This document shows, piece after piece, positions 42,932 to 51,405 of a DNA stretch of 64,000 bases. Each line of letters begins with the position of its first letter. Positions within the stretch are counted from its first letter, which is position 1. The DNA is from PALSA-612 sp963765295. Its GTDB lineage: Bacteria > Actinomycetota > Thermoleophilia > Gaiellales > Gaiellaceae. The notes under the pieces are model-generated. The model was given only the letters and a program-made list of their open reading frames with translations, made no database searches and was not told the origin of the DNA. The DNA lies in the NCBI GenBank assembly GCA_963765295.1, contig CAVXVO010000004.1:434001-498000 (forward strand), given 5' to 3'. A program made the translations under genes and the position numbers.

Positions 42932-44439
42932 CCGGCCGGAGCGGCCGCCGGGTCGAGCCGGTAGACGGGGCCGTTGACCGAAACGAGGTAGGCGCGTCCG
43001 AGGGCGTCCATCCCGAACGAGTCGAGGCCCGGCACGTTCAGCTTCAGGTCGTCGTTCTCGGCCACGGCGCCGCCGTCGACGCGCAGCGCCCGCACCTCGC
43101 CCCCGCAGAGATCCGAGTACAGGAGAAAGCCGTCGAGCGACGGAAGCCGCGGATCGTGCAGGACGACGCCGCCGATCACCGCGCAGAGATCCGTGTTGTG
43201 GTTGTAGTCGTAGACGGGCGCGACCGATCCCGAGCAGCTCGCTGTCGGGTCGAACGGCACCGTGCCTTCGAGACACGGCCAGCCGAAGTTGAAGCCACCC
43301 TTGCCGGCGGGCTCGTAGTCGATCTCCTCCCTGACGCCCTCGCCGACGTCGCCGAGGTAGAGATCGCCCGTCTTCGAGTCGACCCAGAAGCGCCACGGGT
43401 TGCGGAGGCCGTAGGCCCAGATCTCGGGCCGGTCGCCGGCGACACCGACGAACGGGTTCGAGTCGGGCACCGTGTACGGCGCGTCGGCGGTGGCCCTCGG
43501 GTCGATCCGCAGGATGTTGCCGAGCAGGTCGTCGAGCGTCTGGGCGAACGCGCCCGGCGGGTTGAGCACGCCGCTGTCGCCGTCACCCACGGCCACGTAC
43601 AGATAGCCGTCGGGGCCGAACTGGAGCATCCCCGCGTTGTGGTTCTCCCACGGCTTGACGATGCTCAGGACGACGCGGGCGCTCGCCGGATCGGCCACGT
43701 CCGGGTTGGTCGCCGAGACGTGGAACTCTTCGAGATAGAGGTTGCCGTTGCCCTCGTGCCGGTTGAAGAAGACGTAGAACAGGCCGCTGTCCGCGTAGTC
43801 GGGAGCGAACGCGAGGCCGAGCAGCCCCGTCTCGTTGGCCTCCTGCACCTGATCGGAGATGTCGAGGAAGGGCGCCGTCTCGAGCATCCCGTTGTCGATG
43901 ACGCGGATCACGCCGCTCTGTTCGACGACGAACAGACGGTTCGGGTCGTCCGGCGGAGAGGTCACGAAGTCGGGGCGGTCGAAGGTGCCGATCGGCGTCA
44001 GCGCCAGGTCGGCCGTCTGCTGCGGCGCAGTCGTCGTGGGTGGAGGCGGCGGCCGGGTGCCGGGCTTGCCGACGACCAGCGTCCCCTTCATGCCGAGCGC
44101 CGCGTGACCCGCGACGGTGCAGCGGTAGGCCACGCGGGCAGCCTTGGCGAAATGCACCAGGATCGTCTGCTGCTGCCCGTGCTTCAGGAGTCGCGTCTTC
44201 GCGCGCCCGACCGCGAAGTCGTGGTAGGTCGAGCCCTTGTTCGTCACCACGAACCGTACGGTCCCGGCCGGGACCTGCTTCCGCGAGAGCACGAACCGGA
44301 AGTCGAGCGCAGTCACGTGGATCGTCACGGGGGTGGCGGCCTCGCCGCGCCCGACGAGGGCGAGCGCCGCGGCGCCGCCGAGCAGCACCAGGCCCAGCGT
44401 GACGGCTGCGAGCCGGAGAGACGAAGAAGCGAACTTCAC
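42928..44439 (-). CDS. Secreted cupredoxin fused to a PQQ/sorbosone dehydrogenase-type propeller
   Basis: 503 residues from GTG 44439, the first start of a signal peptide (LRLAAVTLGLVLLGGAAALA). The N-terminal domain has the type 1 copper ligands: His in STYHDFAVG, then Cys, His and Met in YRCTVAGHAALGMKG. A Pro/Thr-rich linker leads to a six-blade GSDH propeller (RLFVVEQSGVIRVIDNG, GLLGLAFAPDYADSGLFYVF, AYGLRNPWRFWVDSKTGDLY, GDVGEGVREEIDYEPAGKGG). Soluble aldose dehydrogenases use PQQ. A direct electron path from propeller to copper domain is an attractive inference. Confidence 0.87.
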   Translation of the reverse strand: MKFASSSLRLAAVTLGLVLLGGAAALALVGRGEAATPVTIHVTALDFRFVLSRKQVPAGTVRFVVTNKGSTYHDFAVGRAKTRLLKHGQQQTILVHFAKAARVAYRCTVAGHAALGMKGTLVVGKPGTRPPPPPTTTAPQQTADLALTPIGTFDRPDFVTSPPDDPNRLFVVEQSGVIRVIDNGMLETAPFLDISDQVQEANETGLLGLAFAPDYADSGLFYVFFNRHEGNGNLYLEEFHVSATNPDVADPASARVVLSIVKPWENHNAGMLQFGPDGYLYVAVGDGDSGVLNPPGAFAQTLDDLLGNILRIDPRATADAPYTVPDSNPFVGVAGDRPEIWAYGLRNPWRFWVDSKTGDLYLGDVGEGVREEIDYEPAGKGGFNFGWPCLEGTVPFDPTASCSGSVAPVYDYNHNTDLCAVIGGVVLHDPRLPSLDGFLLYSDLCGGEVRALRVDGGAVAENDDLKLNVPGLDSFGMDALGRAYLVSVNGPVYRLDPAAAPAG

Positions 44440-44656
44440 TGGGGCTGCGACTCTACAACGAGGCGCACGCCGGAACCCCGGAGGGCTCCGACTGCAGACC
44501 CAATCGAACGTCCCTGGTCGGCGAGCCGTGGATCGGCACCTTGCCGGCTTCGCCCGTCGGAGTGCCGTCGACCCGGACGTGAACAGCGAGTCTTCCATCC
44601 TGATCGGATGGATTCAAGCCAGACTTGAACCGTTCGCCACGCGCCGGCGAGATCCT
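44440..44656. other. Intergenic region between Acs and the cupredoxin-dehydrogenase
   Basis: 217 bases without a gene. It holds the end of the acs transcript and the promoter region of the gene at 44439. CATCC-TGATC-GGATG (about 44595-44609) is a small perfect hairpin. TTGAAT with AAGACT 17 bases on (minus strand, about 44623-44595) is a weak promoter candidate. No family A or B element is seen. Confidence 0.4.
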
Positions 44657-46622
44657 CTACTCGTCGACCGGAGCGGACACGGACCGCTCGCGGATCTCCT
44701 CGACCACAGTCGGGTCGGCGAGCGTGGTCGTGTCTCCGAGCGGGCGGTTCTCGGCCACGTCGCGGAGCAGGCGGCGCATGATCTTGCCGCTCCGCGTCTT
44801 CGGGAGCTCCGGCGTGAAGAGGATGTTGGCCGGCTTGGCGATCGGTCCGATCACCTCCGCCACGTGATTGCGGAGCTCCTCGAGCATCTCGACCGAGCCC
44901 TCCCGGCCGCTCTTCAGGGTCACGAAGGCGACGATCGCCTGACCCGTGAGCGCGTCCGCCCGCCCGCACACGGCCGCCTCGGCCACGGCCGGGTGGTCGA
45001 CGAGCGCGCTCTCGACCTCGATCGTCGAGATCCGGTGGCCGGAGACGTTCATCACGTCGTCGACCCGCCCGAGAAGCCAGAAGTCGCCGTCCTCGTCGAT
45101 GCGAGCGCCGTCGCCTGCGAAGTACACACCGTCGTAGCGCGACCAGTACGTGGCCAGGAAGCGCGCGGGGTCGCCGAAGATGCCGCGCGTCATCGCCGGC
45201 CAGGGCCTGCGCAGCACGAGATACCCGCCGCCGCCCGGCCCCACCTCGTTCCCCGCCTCGTCGTAGACGGCTGCATCCACGCCCGGGAAGGGTCGCGTCG
45301 CCGAGCCGGGCTTCGCCGTCGTGACCCCGGGAAGCGGCGTGATCATGACCATTCCCGTTTCCGTCTGCCACCAGGTGTCGACGATCGGGCAGCGGCCGCC
45401 GCCGACGTGCTCCTGGTACCAGATCCAGGCCTCCGGATTGATCGGCTCGCCGACCGAGCCGAGCAGGCGAAGCGACGAGAGGTCGTGCGCGGCCGCGTGC
45501 TCGGGCCCCCACTTCATGTGCGCGCGGATCGCCGTCGGAGCCGTGTACAGGGTCGTGACGCCGTAGCGCTCGACGATCGCCCACCAGCGCTCCTTGTCCG
45601 GAAAGTCCGGCGTCCCCTCGTAGATCACGCTCGTCGTCGCGTTCGCGAGCGGCCCGTAGACGATGTACGAATGGCCGGTGATCCAGCCGATGTCGGCCGC
45701 GCACCAGTAGACGTCCCGCTCGGGCTTCAGGTCGAAGATGTAATGGTGGGTCGCCGCGACGCCGACGAGGTAGCCGGCCGTCGTGTGGACGATGCCCTTC
45801 GGCTGCGCGGTCGTTCCGCTCGTGTACATGAGGAAGAGCAGGTCCTCGGCGTCCATCGGCTCGCACGGACATGACTCGGGATCGTCGGACAGCCCGGCGG
45901 CCACGTCGTCGAGCCAGCTGTCGCGGCCCTCGGCCATCGGCACCTCGCCGCCCGTCCGGCGGACGACCAGGCAGGCACGGATCCCGGGCGCGTCGGCCAT
46001 CGCGTCGTCGGCCGTGCGCTTGAGCGGCACGGTCGCGCCGCGCCGCCAGGCCTCGTCCTGCGTGACCAGCACCTCGCAGCCCATGTCGTTCATACGGCTC
46101 GACAGCGAGTCGGCCGAGAAGCCGCCGAACACGACCGTGTGCGGTGCGCCGAGCCTGGTGCACGCGAGCATCGCCACCGGCAGGTCGGGCACCATCCCCA
46201 TGTAGATCGCGACCGCCGTGCCTCGCTCGACACCCAGCTCCCGGAGCGCGTTCGCGAACCGCACGACCCGACGCTGCAGGTCGGAGTACGTGATCGTCTC
46301 GATGATCGCCGGGCTCGCCCTCCCAGTGGTAGGCGACCCGGTCGCCGAGCCCGGCCTCGACGTGCCGGTCGACACAGTTGAAGCAGGCGTTCAGCTTCCC
46401 GCCGTCGTACCAGCGGGCCGACGGCAGCTCCCACTCGACGAGCGTCTGCCACGGCTCGAAGAAGCTGATCCGCTCGGCCTCCGCGGCCCACAGCTCCTCG
46501 AAGCCCCGCTCGTAGATGTCCGGCTTCGCGTTCGCCTGCGCCGCGAACCCGGGCGGCGGCGGGTACCTGCGCTCCTCCGCCAGAAGCGTGTCGATCGCCT
46601 GTCCCGAAGGGACGTCCGTCAA
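44657..46622 (-). CDS. acs: Acetyl-CoA synthetase (frameshifted)
   Basis: TTG 46622 overlaps the M24 peptidase stop. The first frame reads RRYPPPPGFAAQANAKPDIY, FFEPWQTLVEWELPSARWYD and GGKLNACFNCVDRHVEAGLG to about 46310, where one base is lost. The second frame continues ETITYSDLQRRVVRFANALR, YTSGTTAQPKGIVHTTAGYL, TWWQTETGMVMITPLPG and the catalytic Lys in LPKTRSGKIMRRLLRDVAEN, ending at 44657. WWQTETG and GKIMRR are typical of Acs, whose Lys is often controlled by acetylation. About 655 residues if repaired. Confidence 0.93.
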
Positions 46623-47755
46623 GGCGTCAGGTCGTACGGGTAGTCCGTGAGGTTCTCGGCGCCGTCCGCCGTGACGAGGATCAGATCCTCGAGCCGGCAG
46701 CCGCCGAACCCGGGCCGGTACAGGCCGGGCTCGACCGTGACGACGTCGCCCGCGATGAACGGGTCGCGGCTCGCGATGCCCATCCCCGGCTCCTCGTGCA
46801 CCTCGAGCCCGACGCCGTGCCCGAGCCCGTGGATGAAGCCCTCCTCCAGCATCTCGCCCGGCTCCTTCGAAAGCCACGTCTTGTAGCCGTGCTCCTGGAA
46901 GAGCTCGCAGGTGCCGACGAAGACGTCGCGGCCGGGAACTCCCGCCCTGATCGCGCCGATCGCGTCGTCGAGCGCCTGCCGACAGAGCCGCTGGTAGTCG
47001 ACGAGCTCCTGCGGCGCGACACCGACGACGTACGTCCGCGTCATGTCCGCGAAGCACGCCGTCTCGCGGTCGCGAGGCCACAGGTCGACGACGATCGGCT
47101 CGCCGGACCGGAGCTGGCCCGAGCCCATGTCGTGTCCGACCGCACTCTGAGCGCCGTGCGAGACGATGAACTCGTCCGCGAGCATGTCGTGCTCGTTGAA
47201 GACTTCGCCGATCCGGCGCTTGAGACGCTCGGACGTCAACGGCTTGCCGTCGACCTCGAGCCCGGCGCCGTTCTGCGTCGCGGCCCGCAGCAGCTCGCGG
47301 ACGGCGTCCATTGCCGCCTCGCAGGCGCGCTGGGCCCGGCGGATTCCCGCCAGCTCGACGGCCGACTTCACCCGCCGGCGCGCGGCGAAGATCTCGCGCT
47401 GCGGCGTGAGCTCGATGCCCTCGCCGCGCAGGTAGTCGGCAAGCTCGACAGGGAAGGTTGGCGGCACGACGGCGCTCGTGATGCCGAGCGCGCGGCAGGC
47501 GTTCACCACCAGCGGCTTGTACATCTCCTCGCGATGGATGCCGGACTCGATGATCTCGTCGTAGCCGACCTCTTCGTACGGGTGCGTCTCGATGCCGTCG
47601 AGCGCGCGGATGCGGGCCACCTCGAGGGCGCTGACGTACACCGATCGCAAGCCGTCGCGTTCGGCGTAGAGAAAGGGATCGGGCACGGTCAACGGCACCT
47701 CGTGCCGGAGCTCCGGGGAGCGAACTGTGTCGCCGTAGATGAGGATGTCGGTCAT
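46619..47755 (-). CDS. M24-family metallopeptidase (Xaa-Pro aminopeptidase-like)
   Basis: 378 residues. Pita-bread metal ligands: two Asp in IVVDLWPRD...CFADMTRTYVV, His in IHGLGHGVGLEVHEEP, Glu in the same segment and in VVTVEPGLYRPGF. The N-terminal domain (about residues 1-150) is the creatinase-like lobe. Removes N-terminal residues before proline or acts on a related substrate. Its ATG follows TAGGAT by 6 bases (leaderless), downstream of a family A element. Confidence 0.9.
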   Translation of the reverse strand: MTDILIYGDTVRSPELRHEVPLTVPDPFLYAERDGLRSVYVSALEVARIRALDGIETHPYEEVGYDEIIESGIHREEMYKPLVVNACRALGITSAVVPPTFPVELADYLRGEGIELTPQREIFAARRRVKSAVELAGIRRAQRACEAAMDAVRELLRAATQNGAGLEVDGKPLTSERLKRRIGEVFNEHDMLADEFIVSHGAQSAVGHDMGSGQLRSGEPIVVDLWPRDRETACFADMTRTYVVGVAPQELVDYQRLCRQALDDAIGAIRAGVPGRDVFVGTCELFQEHGYKTWLSKEPGEMLEEGFIHGLGHGVGLEVHEEPGMGIASRDPFIAGDVVTVEPGLYRPGFGGCRLEDLILVTADGAENLTDYPYDLTP

Positions 47756-47761
47756 GGTCTG

Positions 47762-47767
47762 ATCCTA
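47762..47767 (-). promoter_or_regulatory. -10 hexamer of a leaderless promoter (M24 peptidase)
   Basis: TAGGAT on the minus strand, 6 bases (CAGACC) before the ATG at 47755. Because the gene has its own promoter here, the family A element upstream is not needed to express it. Confidence 0.6.
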
Positions 47768-47799
47768 GACGCTGCGGCGCCGGGCTCTGGCTGTTTGCT

Positions 47800-47891
47800 T
47801 TCCCCCGAGGCCTTCGGCCCTGGCCCCCCGGTTTTTACGGTAGCGCCGAAATCGACACGCGTGTGTGATGCCTTCGTGCCGACTGTGTGGC
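47800..47891 (-). repeat. Family A element, type I hairpin (copy 6)
   Basis: Minus strand: CCACACAGTCGGCAC (47891-47877), ATCACACACGCGTGTCG, ATTTCGGCGC, TACCGT (47842-47837), AAAAACC, then GGGGGGCCAGGGCC-GAA-GGCCTCGGGGG. The CGGCAC-to-TAC gap is 34 bases. It lies between divergent genes starting at 47755 and 47931, as copy 3 does. On the plus strand the hairpin is followed by GGTTTTTACGG. Confidence 0.7.
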
Positions 47892-47930
47892 GGCGTGTGC
47901 CGGGCAACGCGGCGGCTAGAGTGAGAGCCG

Positions 47931-49136
47931 ATGCATCTCGCGGTCGATCGCGCGCTCGAAGTGAGCTCGTTCTGGGACGCCGAGCTCCGCTCCGAGCTCC
48001 CGAGCGGCGCTGACGTCTTCGACGCGCACACGCATCTCGGCGACGACATCGACGGGATGCGCGGGCGCATCGGCGAACTGCTCGGGATCATGGACGCCTA
48101 CGGCGTGACCCGTGCCTTCATGTTCTGCATGGACGAGCCCGACCGGCACCCGGGGTTCCGGGCGCCGAACGACCGCACGCTCCTCGCCGCCGAGGAGTCG
48201 GACGGGCGTCTGATCCCGTTCGTGCGCCTCGATCTGTCCGAGAGCCCGATCGACGAGGCGCGCCGGTGTCTCGAGCTCGGCGCGCGCGGGATCAAGCTCC
48301 ATCCGCGGGCACAGCGGTTCCTGCTCGACGACGAGCGCCTCGCGCCGGTGTTCGCGATCGCGTCGGAGTGGCGCGTGCCGATCCTGATCCACGGCGGACG
48401 CGGCCTGCCGCCGATCGCCGCCGGGCTGCGCCGGCTCCACGATGCCTATCCCCAGACGCAGCTCATCATCGCCCACGCGGGGATCGCCGACCTGGCCGGG
48501 CTGGCCGAGGCGTTCTCAGGCCGACCCGGCGTGTTCTTCGACACGTCGGTGTGGAGCCCCGTCGACCTGCTCGACTTCTACCGGCAGGTCTCGCCGGAGC
48601 AGGTCGTCTATGCCTCCGACTATCCCTACGGGCAGCAGCCGGCTTCCCTGCTGATCGCCCTCCGCACCGCCCGTGCGGCCGGGTTCGACGACGCCCAGCT
48701 GCGCGCGATGCTGGGCGGCACCGCGAACCGGATCGCGGACGGAAAGCCGCCGCTCGAGACGACGGCGCCCCGCGGCAGCGACATGCTCACCCAGCCGATG
48801 GTCTTCGCCCGCATCCACGGCTACCTGGCGATGGCGACGTCGCTCCTCTGGTTGCGCCAGCCCGACACGTTCGGTGTCCTCGGACTCGCGCTCAACGCCT
48901 GCGACGAGCGCGGCGGCCAGGCGGAGGAGCTCGAGCGGCTGCGCGAGGTGCTGGCGGCGGCGCGCGACCTGTGGCAGAGCCTCGGCGACATCGAGGACGA
49001 GGCCGACCGGCTGCGCGCCGGCAGGCTCACGTTCAAGCTGCTCCACATCGCCGACATCGTCGCCGTCACCGGCGGCGTCGGGCTCGCGCTCGCGGCGAAC
49101 GGGCGAGCAGCCAGCGCGATCCGCGCGGTGCGCTAG
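47931..49136 (+). CDS. Amidohydrolase-family (amidohydrolase 2) protein
   Basis: 401 residues. TIM-barrel metal motifs: DVFDAHTHLGDD (HxH), GIKLHPRAQRF, ILIHGGRGLPP, QLIIAHAGIADLAGL and YASDYPYGQQPAS (catalytic Asp). The last ~110 residues are an added helical domain (ARIHGYLAMATSLLWLRQPD, LREVLAAARDLWQSLGDIED). The family includes decarboxylases and lactonases of aromatic acids; the substrate is unknown. TAGAGT (47917-47922) ends 8 bases before the ATG. The cyclophilin gene follows after 3 bases. Confidence 0.85.
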   Translation: MHLAVDRALEVSSFWDAELRSELPSGADVFDAHTHLGDDIDGMRGRIGELLGIMDAYGVTRAFMFCMDEPDRHPGFRAPNDRTLLAAEESDGRLIPFVRLDLSESPIDEARRCLELGARGIKLHPRAQRFLLDDERLAPVFAIASEWRVPILIHGGRGLPPIAAGLRRLHDAYPQTQLIIAHAGIADLAGLAEAFSGRPGVFFDTSVWSPVDLLDFYRQVSPEQVVYASDYPYGQQPASLLIALRTARAAGFDDAQLRAMLGGTANRIADGKPPLETTAPRGSDMLTQPMVFARIHGYLAMATSLLWLRQPDTFGVLGLALNACDERGGQAEELERLREVLAAARDLWQSLGDIEDEADRLRAGRLTFKLLHIADIVAVTGGVGLALAANGRAASAIRAVR

Positions 49137-49139
49137 CGC

Positions 49140-49784
49140 ATGGCTCGCGGGGCGCTCGTCCTCGTCGTGCTCGTCGCGGTGGCGGCGACCCTCGGCGGTG
49201 TTTCGACGCCGGCCGCGACGCATGCGAGCGGCTGCCCGAAGGTCAAGGCGCCGAAACCGCGGAGTGCGAGCCGGAAGCCGCCGAAGGGCAGTCTCGACGC
49301 GAGCAAGATCTGGAAGGCGACCGTGAAGACGAGCTGCGGCTCGTTCACGATCCTCCTCGCGGTGAAGACGTCGCCCCGGACGACGGCGTCCTTCGTCTCC
49401 CTCGCCCGTTCGCGCTTCTTCGACAACACGATCTTCCACCGCATCGTGCCCGGCTTCGTGATCCAGGGCGGCGATCCGACCGCGACGGGCACCGGCGGGC
49501 CGGGCTACTCGGTCGTCGACAAACCGCCGGCGAGCACGAAGTACCGGCTCGGCACGGTGGCGATGGCGAAGACGTCGACGGAGCCGCGCGGGACCTCGGG
49601 CAGCCAGTTCTTCGTCGTCACCGGCGACGCGTCGTTCCTCACGCCCGACTACGCCGTCCTCGGCCGGGTCGTGAGCGGGTTGCCGGTGGCGCTCAGGATC
49701 GGCAAGTACGGCGACGTGAACGATCCCGCCGGAACGCCGACGCGGGTTGTCGTCGTCAAGCACATCGCCATCTCGAGCTCGTGA
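49140..49784 (+). CDS. Exported cyclophilin-type peptidyl-prolyl isomerase
   Basis: 214 residues with a signal peptide (ALVLVVLVAVAATLGGVST) and a basic linker. Cyclophilin core: FFDNTIFHRIVPGFVIQGGD, TGTGGPGYSV, GTVAMAKTSTEPRGTSGSQF and FVVTGDASFLTPDYAVLGRV. Active-site Arg and Phe are in FHRIVPGF and SGSQFFV. Assists folding of exported proteins. Its stop overlaps the MobA-like start (GTGA). Confidence 0.92.
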   Translation: MARGALVLVVLVAVAATLGGVSTPAATHASGCPKVKAPKPRSASRKPPKGSLDASKIWKATVKTSCGSFTILLAVKTSPRTTASFVSLARSRFFDNTIFHRIVPGFVIQGGDPTATGTGGPGYSVVDKPPASTKYRLGTVAMAKTSTEPRGTSGSQFFVVTGDASFLTPDYAVLGRVVSGLPVALRIGKYGDVNDPAGTPTRVVVVKHIAISSS

Positions 49785-50299
49785 TCGCCGCCGTGGTGCT
49801 CGCGGCCGGCGCCGCGACGCGCTTCGGATCGCCGAAGCAGCAGCTGCTCGTCGAGGACGTGGTCGAGCGTGTGCGTGCGGCCGGAATCGAGGAGATCGTG
49901 GTCGTAGCCGGCGCGTACGAGCTGGAGGCGAGCGCCCGCGTCGTGCGCTGCCCGGACTGGGAGCGCGGGCCGGGCGCGTCGCTCCGCTGCGGCCTCACGG
50001 CGCTCCCGGAGACCGCCGAAGCGGCGATCGTCGCCCTCGCCGACGGCCCCGACCTGGCCCCGGCAGCGATCGAGCGCGTCGTCGGTGCCTGGCGTGCGCA
50101 CGGCGACGACGTGCTGGCGGCGAGCTACGGGGGCGAACGCGGCCATCCGGTGCTGATCGCCCGTGCGGCCTGGGACACGGTCCCGGACGAGGGCGCCCGC
50201 GCGCTCGCACCTCTGCTCGTGCCGTGCGACGACCTCGGGCCGCCCGGCGACGTGGACTATCCCGAGGACCTGCCGGGACGGTTCAGAGAGGCGTTCTGA
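49781..50299 (+). CDS. MobA-like nucleotidyltransferase (MocA type)
   Basis: 172 residues: IAAVVLAAGAATRFGSPKQQ is the nucleotide-binding motif and VALADGPDLAPAAIERVV the metal-binding loop. Similar proteins add CMP or GMP to molybdopterin (MocA/MobA) or uridylylate small substrates. RGHPVLIARAAWD is the MocA-like acceptor strand. No molybdoenzyme is encoded here. It overlaps the convergent anti-sigma gene by 17 bases. Confidence 0.85.
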   Translation: MIAAVVLAAGAATRFGSPKQQLLVEDVVERVRAAGIEEIVVVAGAYELEASARVVRCPDWERGPGASLRCGLTALPETAEAAIVALADGPDLAPAAIERVVGAWRAHGDDVLAASYGGERGHPVLIARAAWDTVPDEGARALAPLLVPCDDLGPPGDVDYPEDLPGRFREAF

Positions 50300-50525
50300 G
50301 CGACGCGAGCTTCTTCTTCAGCTCGGGCGCCATCTCTTCTTCACAGCACTTGCGGACGAACTGCCGCAGGCTCTCCTCGAACCGGTAGCGCTTCGCGCAG
50401 TAGGAGCAGCCGACGAGATGCTCCTCGGCCTCGCGAAGCTCGGCGTCGCTGAGCACGCGGTCGAGGTAAGGCTGCATCACCTCTTCGCACTTCTCGCACG
50501 GATCGATCTCGTAGCCGGCCATCAC
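50283..50525 (-). CDS. rsrA: Zinc-binding redox anti-sigma factor (RsrA-like)
   Basis: 80 residues. The ZAS motif is HLVGCSYC (HxxxCxxC). An upstream CEKC and downstream KCCEE add further thiols, as in RsrA of Streptomyces, where oxidation expels zinc and frees sigma-R. Helical N-terminal segment YLDRVLSDAELREAEEHLVG. ATG overlaps the sigma gene stop (ATGA), the usual sigma/anti-sigma pairing. Confidence 0.88.
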   Translation of the reverse strand: MMAGYEIDPCEKCEEVMQPYLDRVLSDAELREAEEHLVGCSYCAKRYRFEESLRQFVRKCCEEEMAPELKKKLASLRTPL

Positions 50526-51112
50526 GCGCCTCCTGTCGCCCGATCTGCGAGCTCTCGTTTCAGGATACGCCTCCCACGATGCAGGCGGGACATGACGGTG
50601 CCGATCGGGATGTCCAGGATCTGGGCCGCGTCCTGGTAGGTGAAGTCGCCGATGTCGACCAGCACGACCACGTCGCGGAAGTCGTGCGGGACGAGCGACA
50701 GCGCGCCGACGATGTCGTCCTGCGACAGTCGCTCGACCACGCGCTCCTCGTCGGCGTTGCCGTCACGCGACGCCTGCTCGAGGCGGTTGTACAGGAAGTA
50801 GTCACTTTCCTCGAGGGGCTGCTCGTCCGGCGCGCGCTGCTTGCGCCGGCCGCGGTCGATGTTCAGGTTGGTGAGGATGCGCAGGAGCCAGGCGCGCAGG
50901 TTCGTGCCGGGCGTGAACGAGCGCCAGCTGCGAAACGCGCGTGCGTACGTCTCCTGGACGAGGTCCTCCGCCTCCTCGCGCGACGAGACGAGCCGGCGTG
51001 CCACGCGGTAGACCTGATCCGAGAGCTGGAGCGCCTCCTCCTCGAAACGGACGCGGTTTCGCGCCTCCGTGGCGGCTCGTCGTGCGCTGGTCTCCTCTTC
51101 GGTCCCGCTCAT
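50522..51112 (-). CDS. sigR: ECF sigma factor, SigR/SigH type
   Basis: 196 residues. Region 2: VYRVARRLVSSREEAEDLVQ, ETYARAFRSWRSFTPGTNLR and AWLLRILTNLNIDRGRR. Region 4: LSLVPHDFRDVVVLVDIGDF, TYQDAAQILDIPIGTVMSRL and HRGRRILKREL. This matches ECF sigma factors of thiol-stress control (SigR/SigH). It is paired with a zinc anti-sigma and preceded by the exact sigma-R promoter consensus, so it probably activates itself on thiol oxidation. Confidence 0.92.
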   Translation of the reverse strand: MSGTEEETSARRAATEARNRVRFEEEALQLSDQVYRVARRLVSSREEAEDLVQETYARAFRSWRSFTPGTNLRAWLLRILTNLNIDRGRRKQRAPDEQPLEESDYFLYNRLEQASRDGNADEERVVERLSQDDIVGALSLVPHDFRDVVVLVDIGDFTYQDAAQILDIPIGTVMSRLHRGRRILKRELADRATGGA

Positions 51113-51152
51113 CGCGGCGCCACCCTAGCAGCGTGCCCGTCACGGAGCCTGA

Positions 51153-51178
51153 AACGGCCGGGGCCGGTGGGCTATTCC
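51153..51178 (-). promoter_or_regulatory. Sigma-R type promoter (GGAAT-N18-GTT) of the sigR-rsrA operon
   Basis: On the minus strand GGAAT (51178-51174) and GTT (51155-51153) are separated by exactly 18 bases, the published Streptomyces sigma-R consensus. It lies about 40 bases before the sigR ATG and overlaps the 3' end of the HMA gene. Self-activation of the operon is expected. Confidence 0.8.
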
Positions 51179-51405
51179 GCCGAAGGCGCGGCCGGAAGCT
51201 CGTGGAAGCCCCCTCTGGCCATGGCTTCGAGCAGCTGCTCGCGGCTCGTTTGGGCCTCGTCCCAGGAGAGGGTGACCTCTCCCATCAACGTCGCGTTCGC
51301 CGACTCGAGGCCCTCCTGGCCGGTCAGCACGGAGGCGAGCCGGTGGACACAGCGTTCGCAGCGGATGCCGCTGACCTGGATCGTCTCGGTGGTCACGACG
51401 GCCAT
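51172..51405 (-). CDS. Heavy-metal-associated (HMA) domain protein
   Basis: 77 residues: ETIQVSGIRCERCVHRLASV carries CxxC at the usual place in the first loop-helix junction (written GMxCxxC in copper chaperones). The rest follows the beta-alpha-beta-beta-alpha-beta ferredoxin-like pattern (LESANATLMGEVTLSWDEAQ). Copper or zinc chaperone-like; no ATPase partner in the window. It shares a transcript direction and 13 bases with the GCS2 gene and runs into the sigR promoter. Confidence 0.85.
   Translation of the reverse strand: MAVVTTETIQVSGIRCERCVHRLASVLTGQEGLESANATLMGEVTLSWDEAQTSREQLLEAMARGGFHELPAAPSAE

Noticed and set aside
40903..44628. Plus-strand open frame of about 1240 codons
   Set aside because: It includes the M16 protease head in frame, but the rest is Arg/Val-rich translation antisense to the SIS and dehydrogenase genes; GC-rich DNA leaves such frames open.
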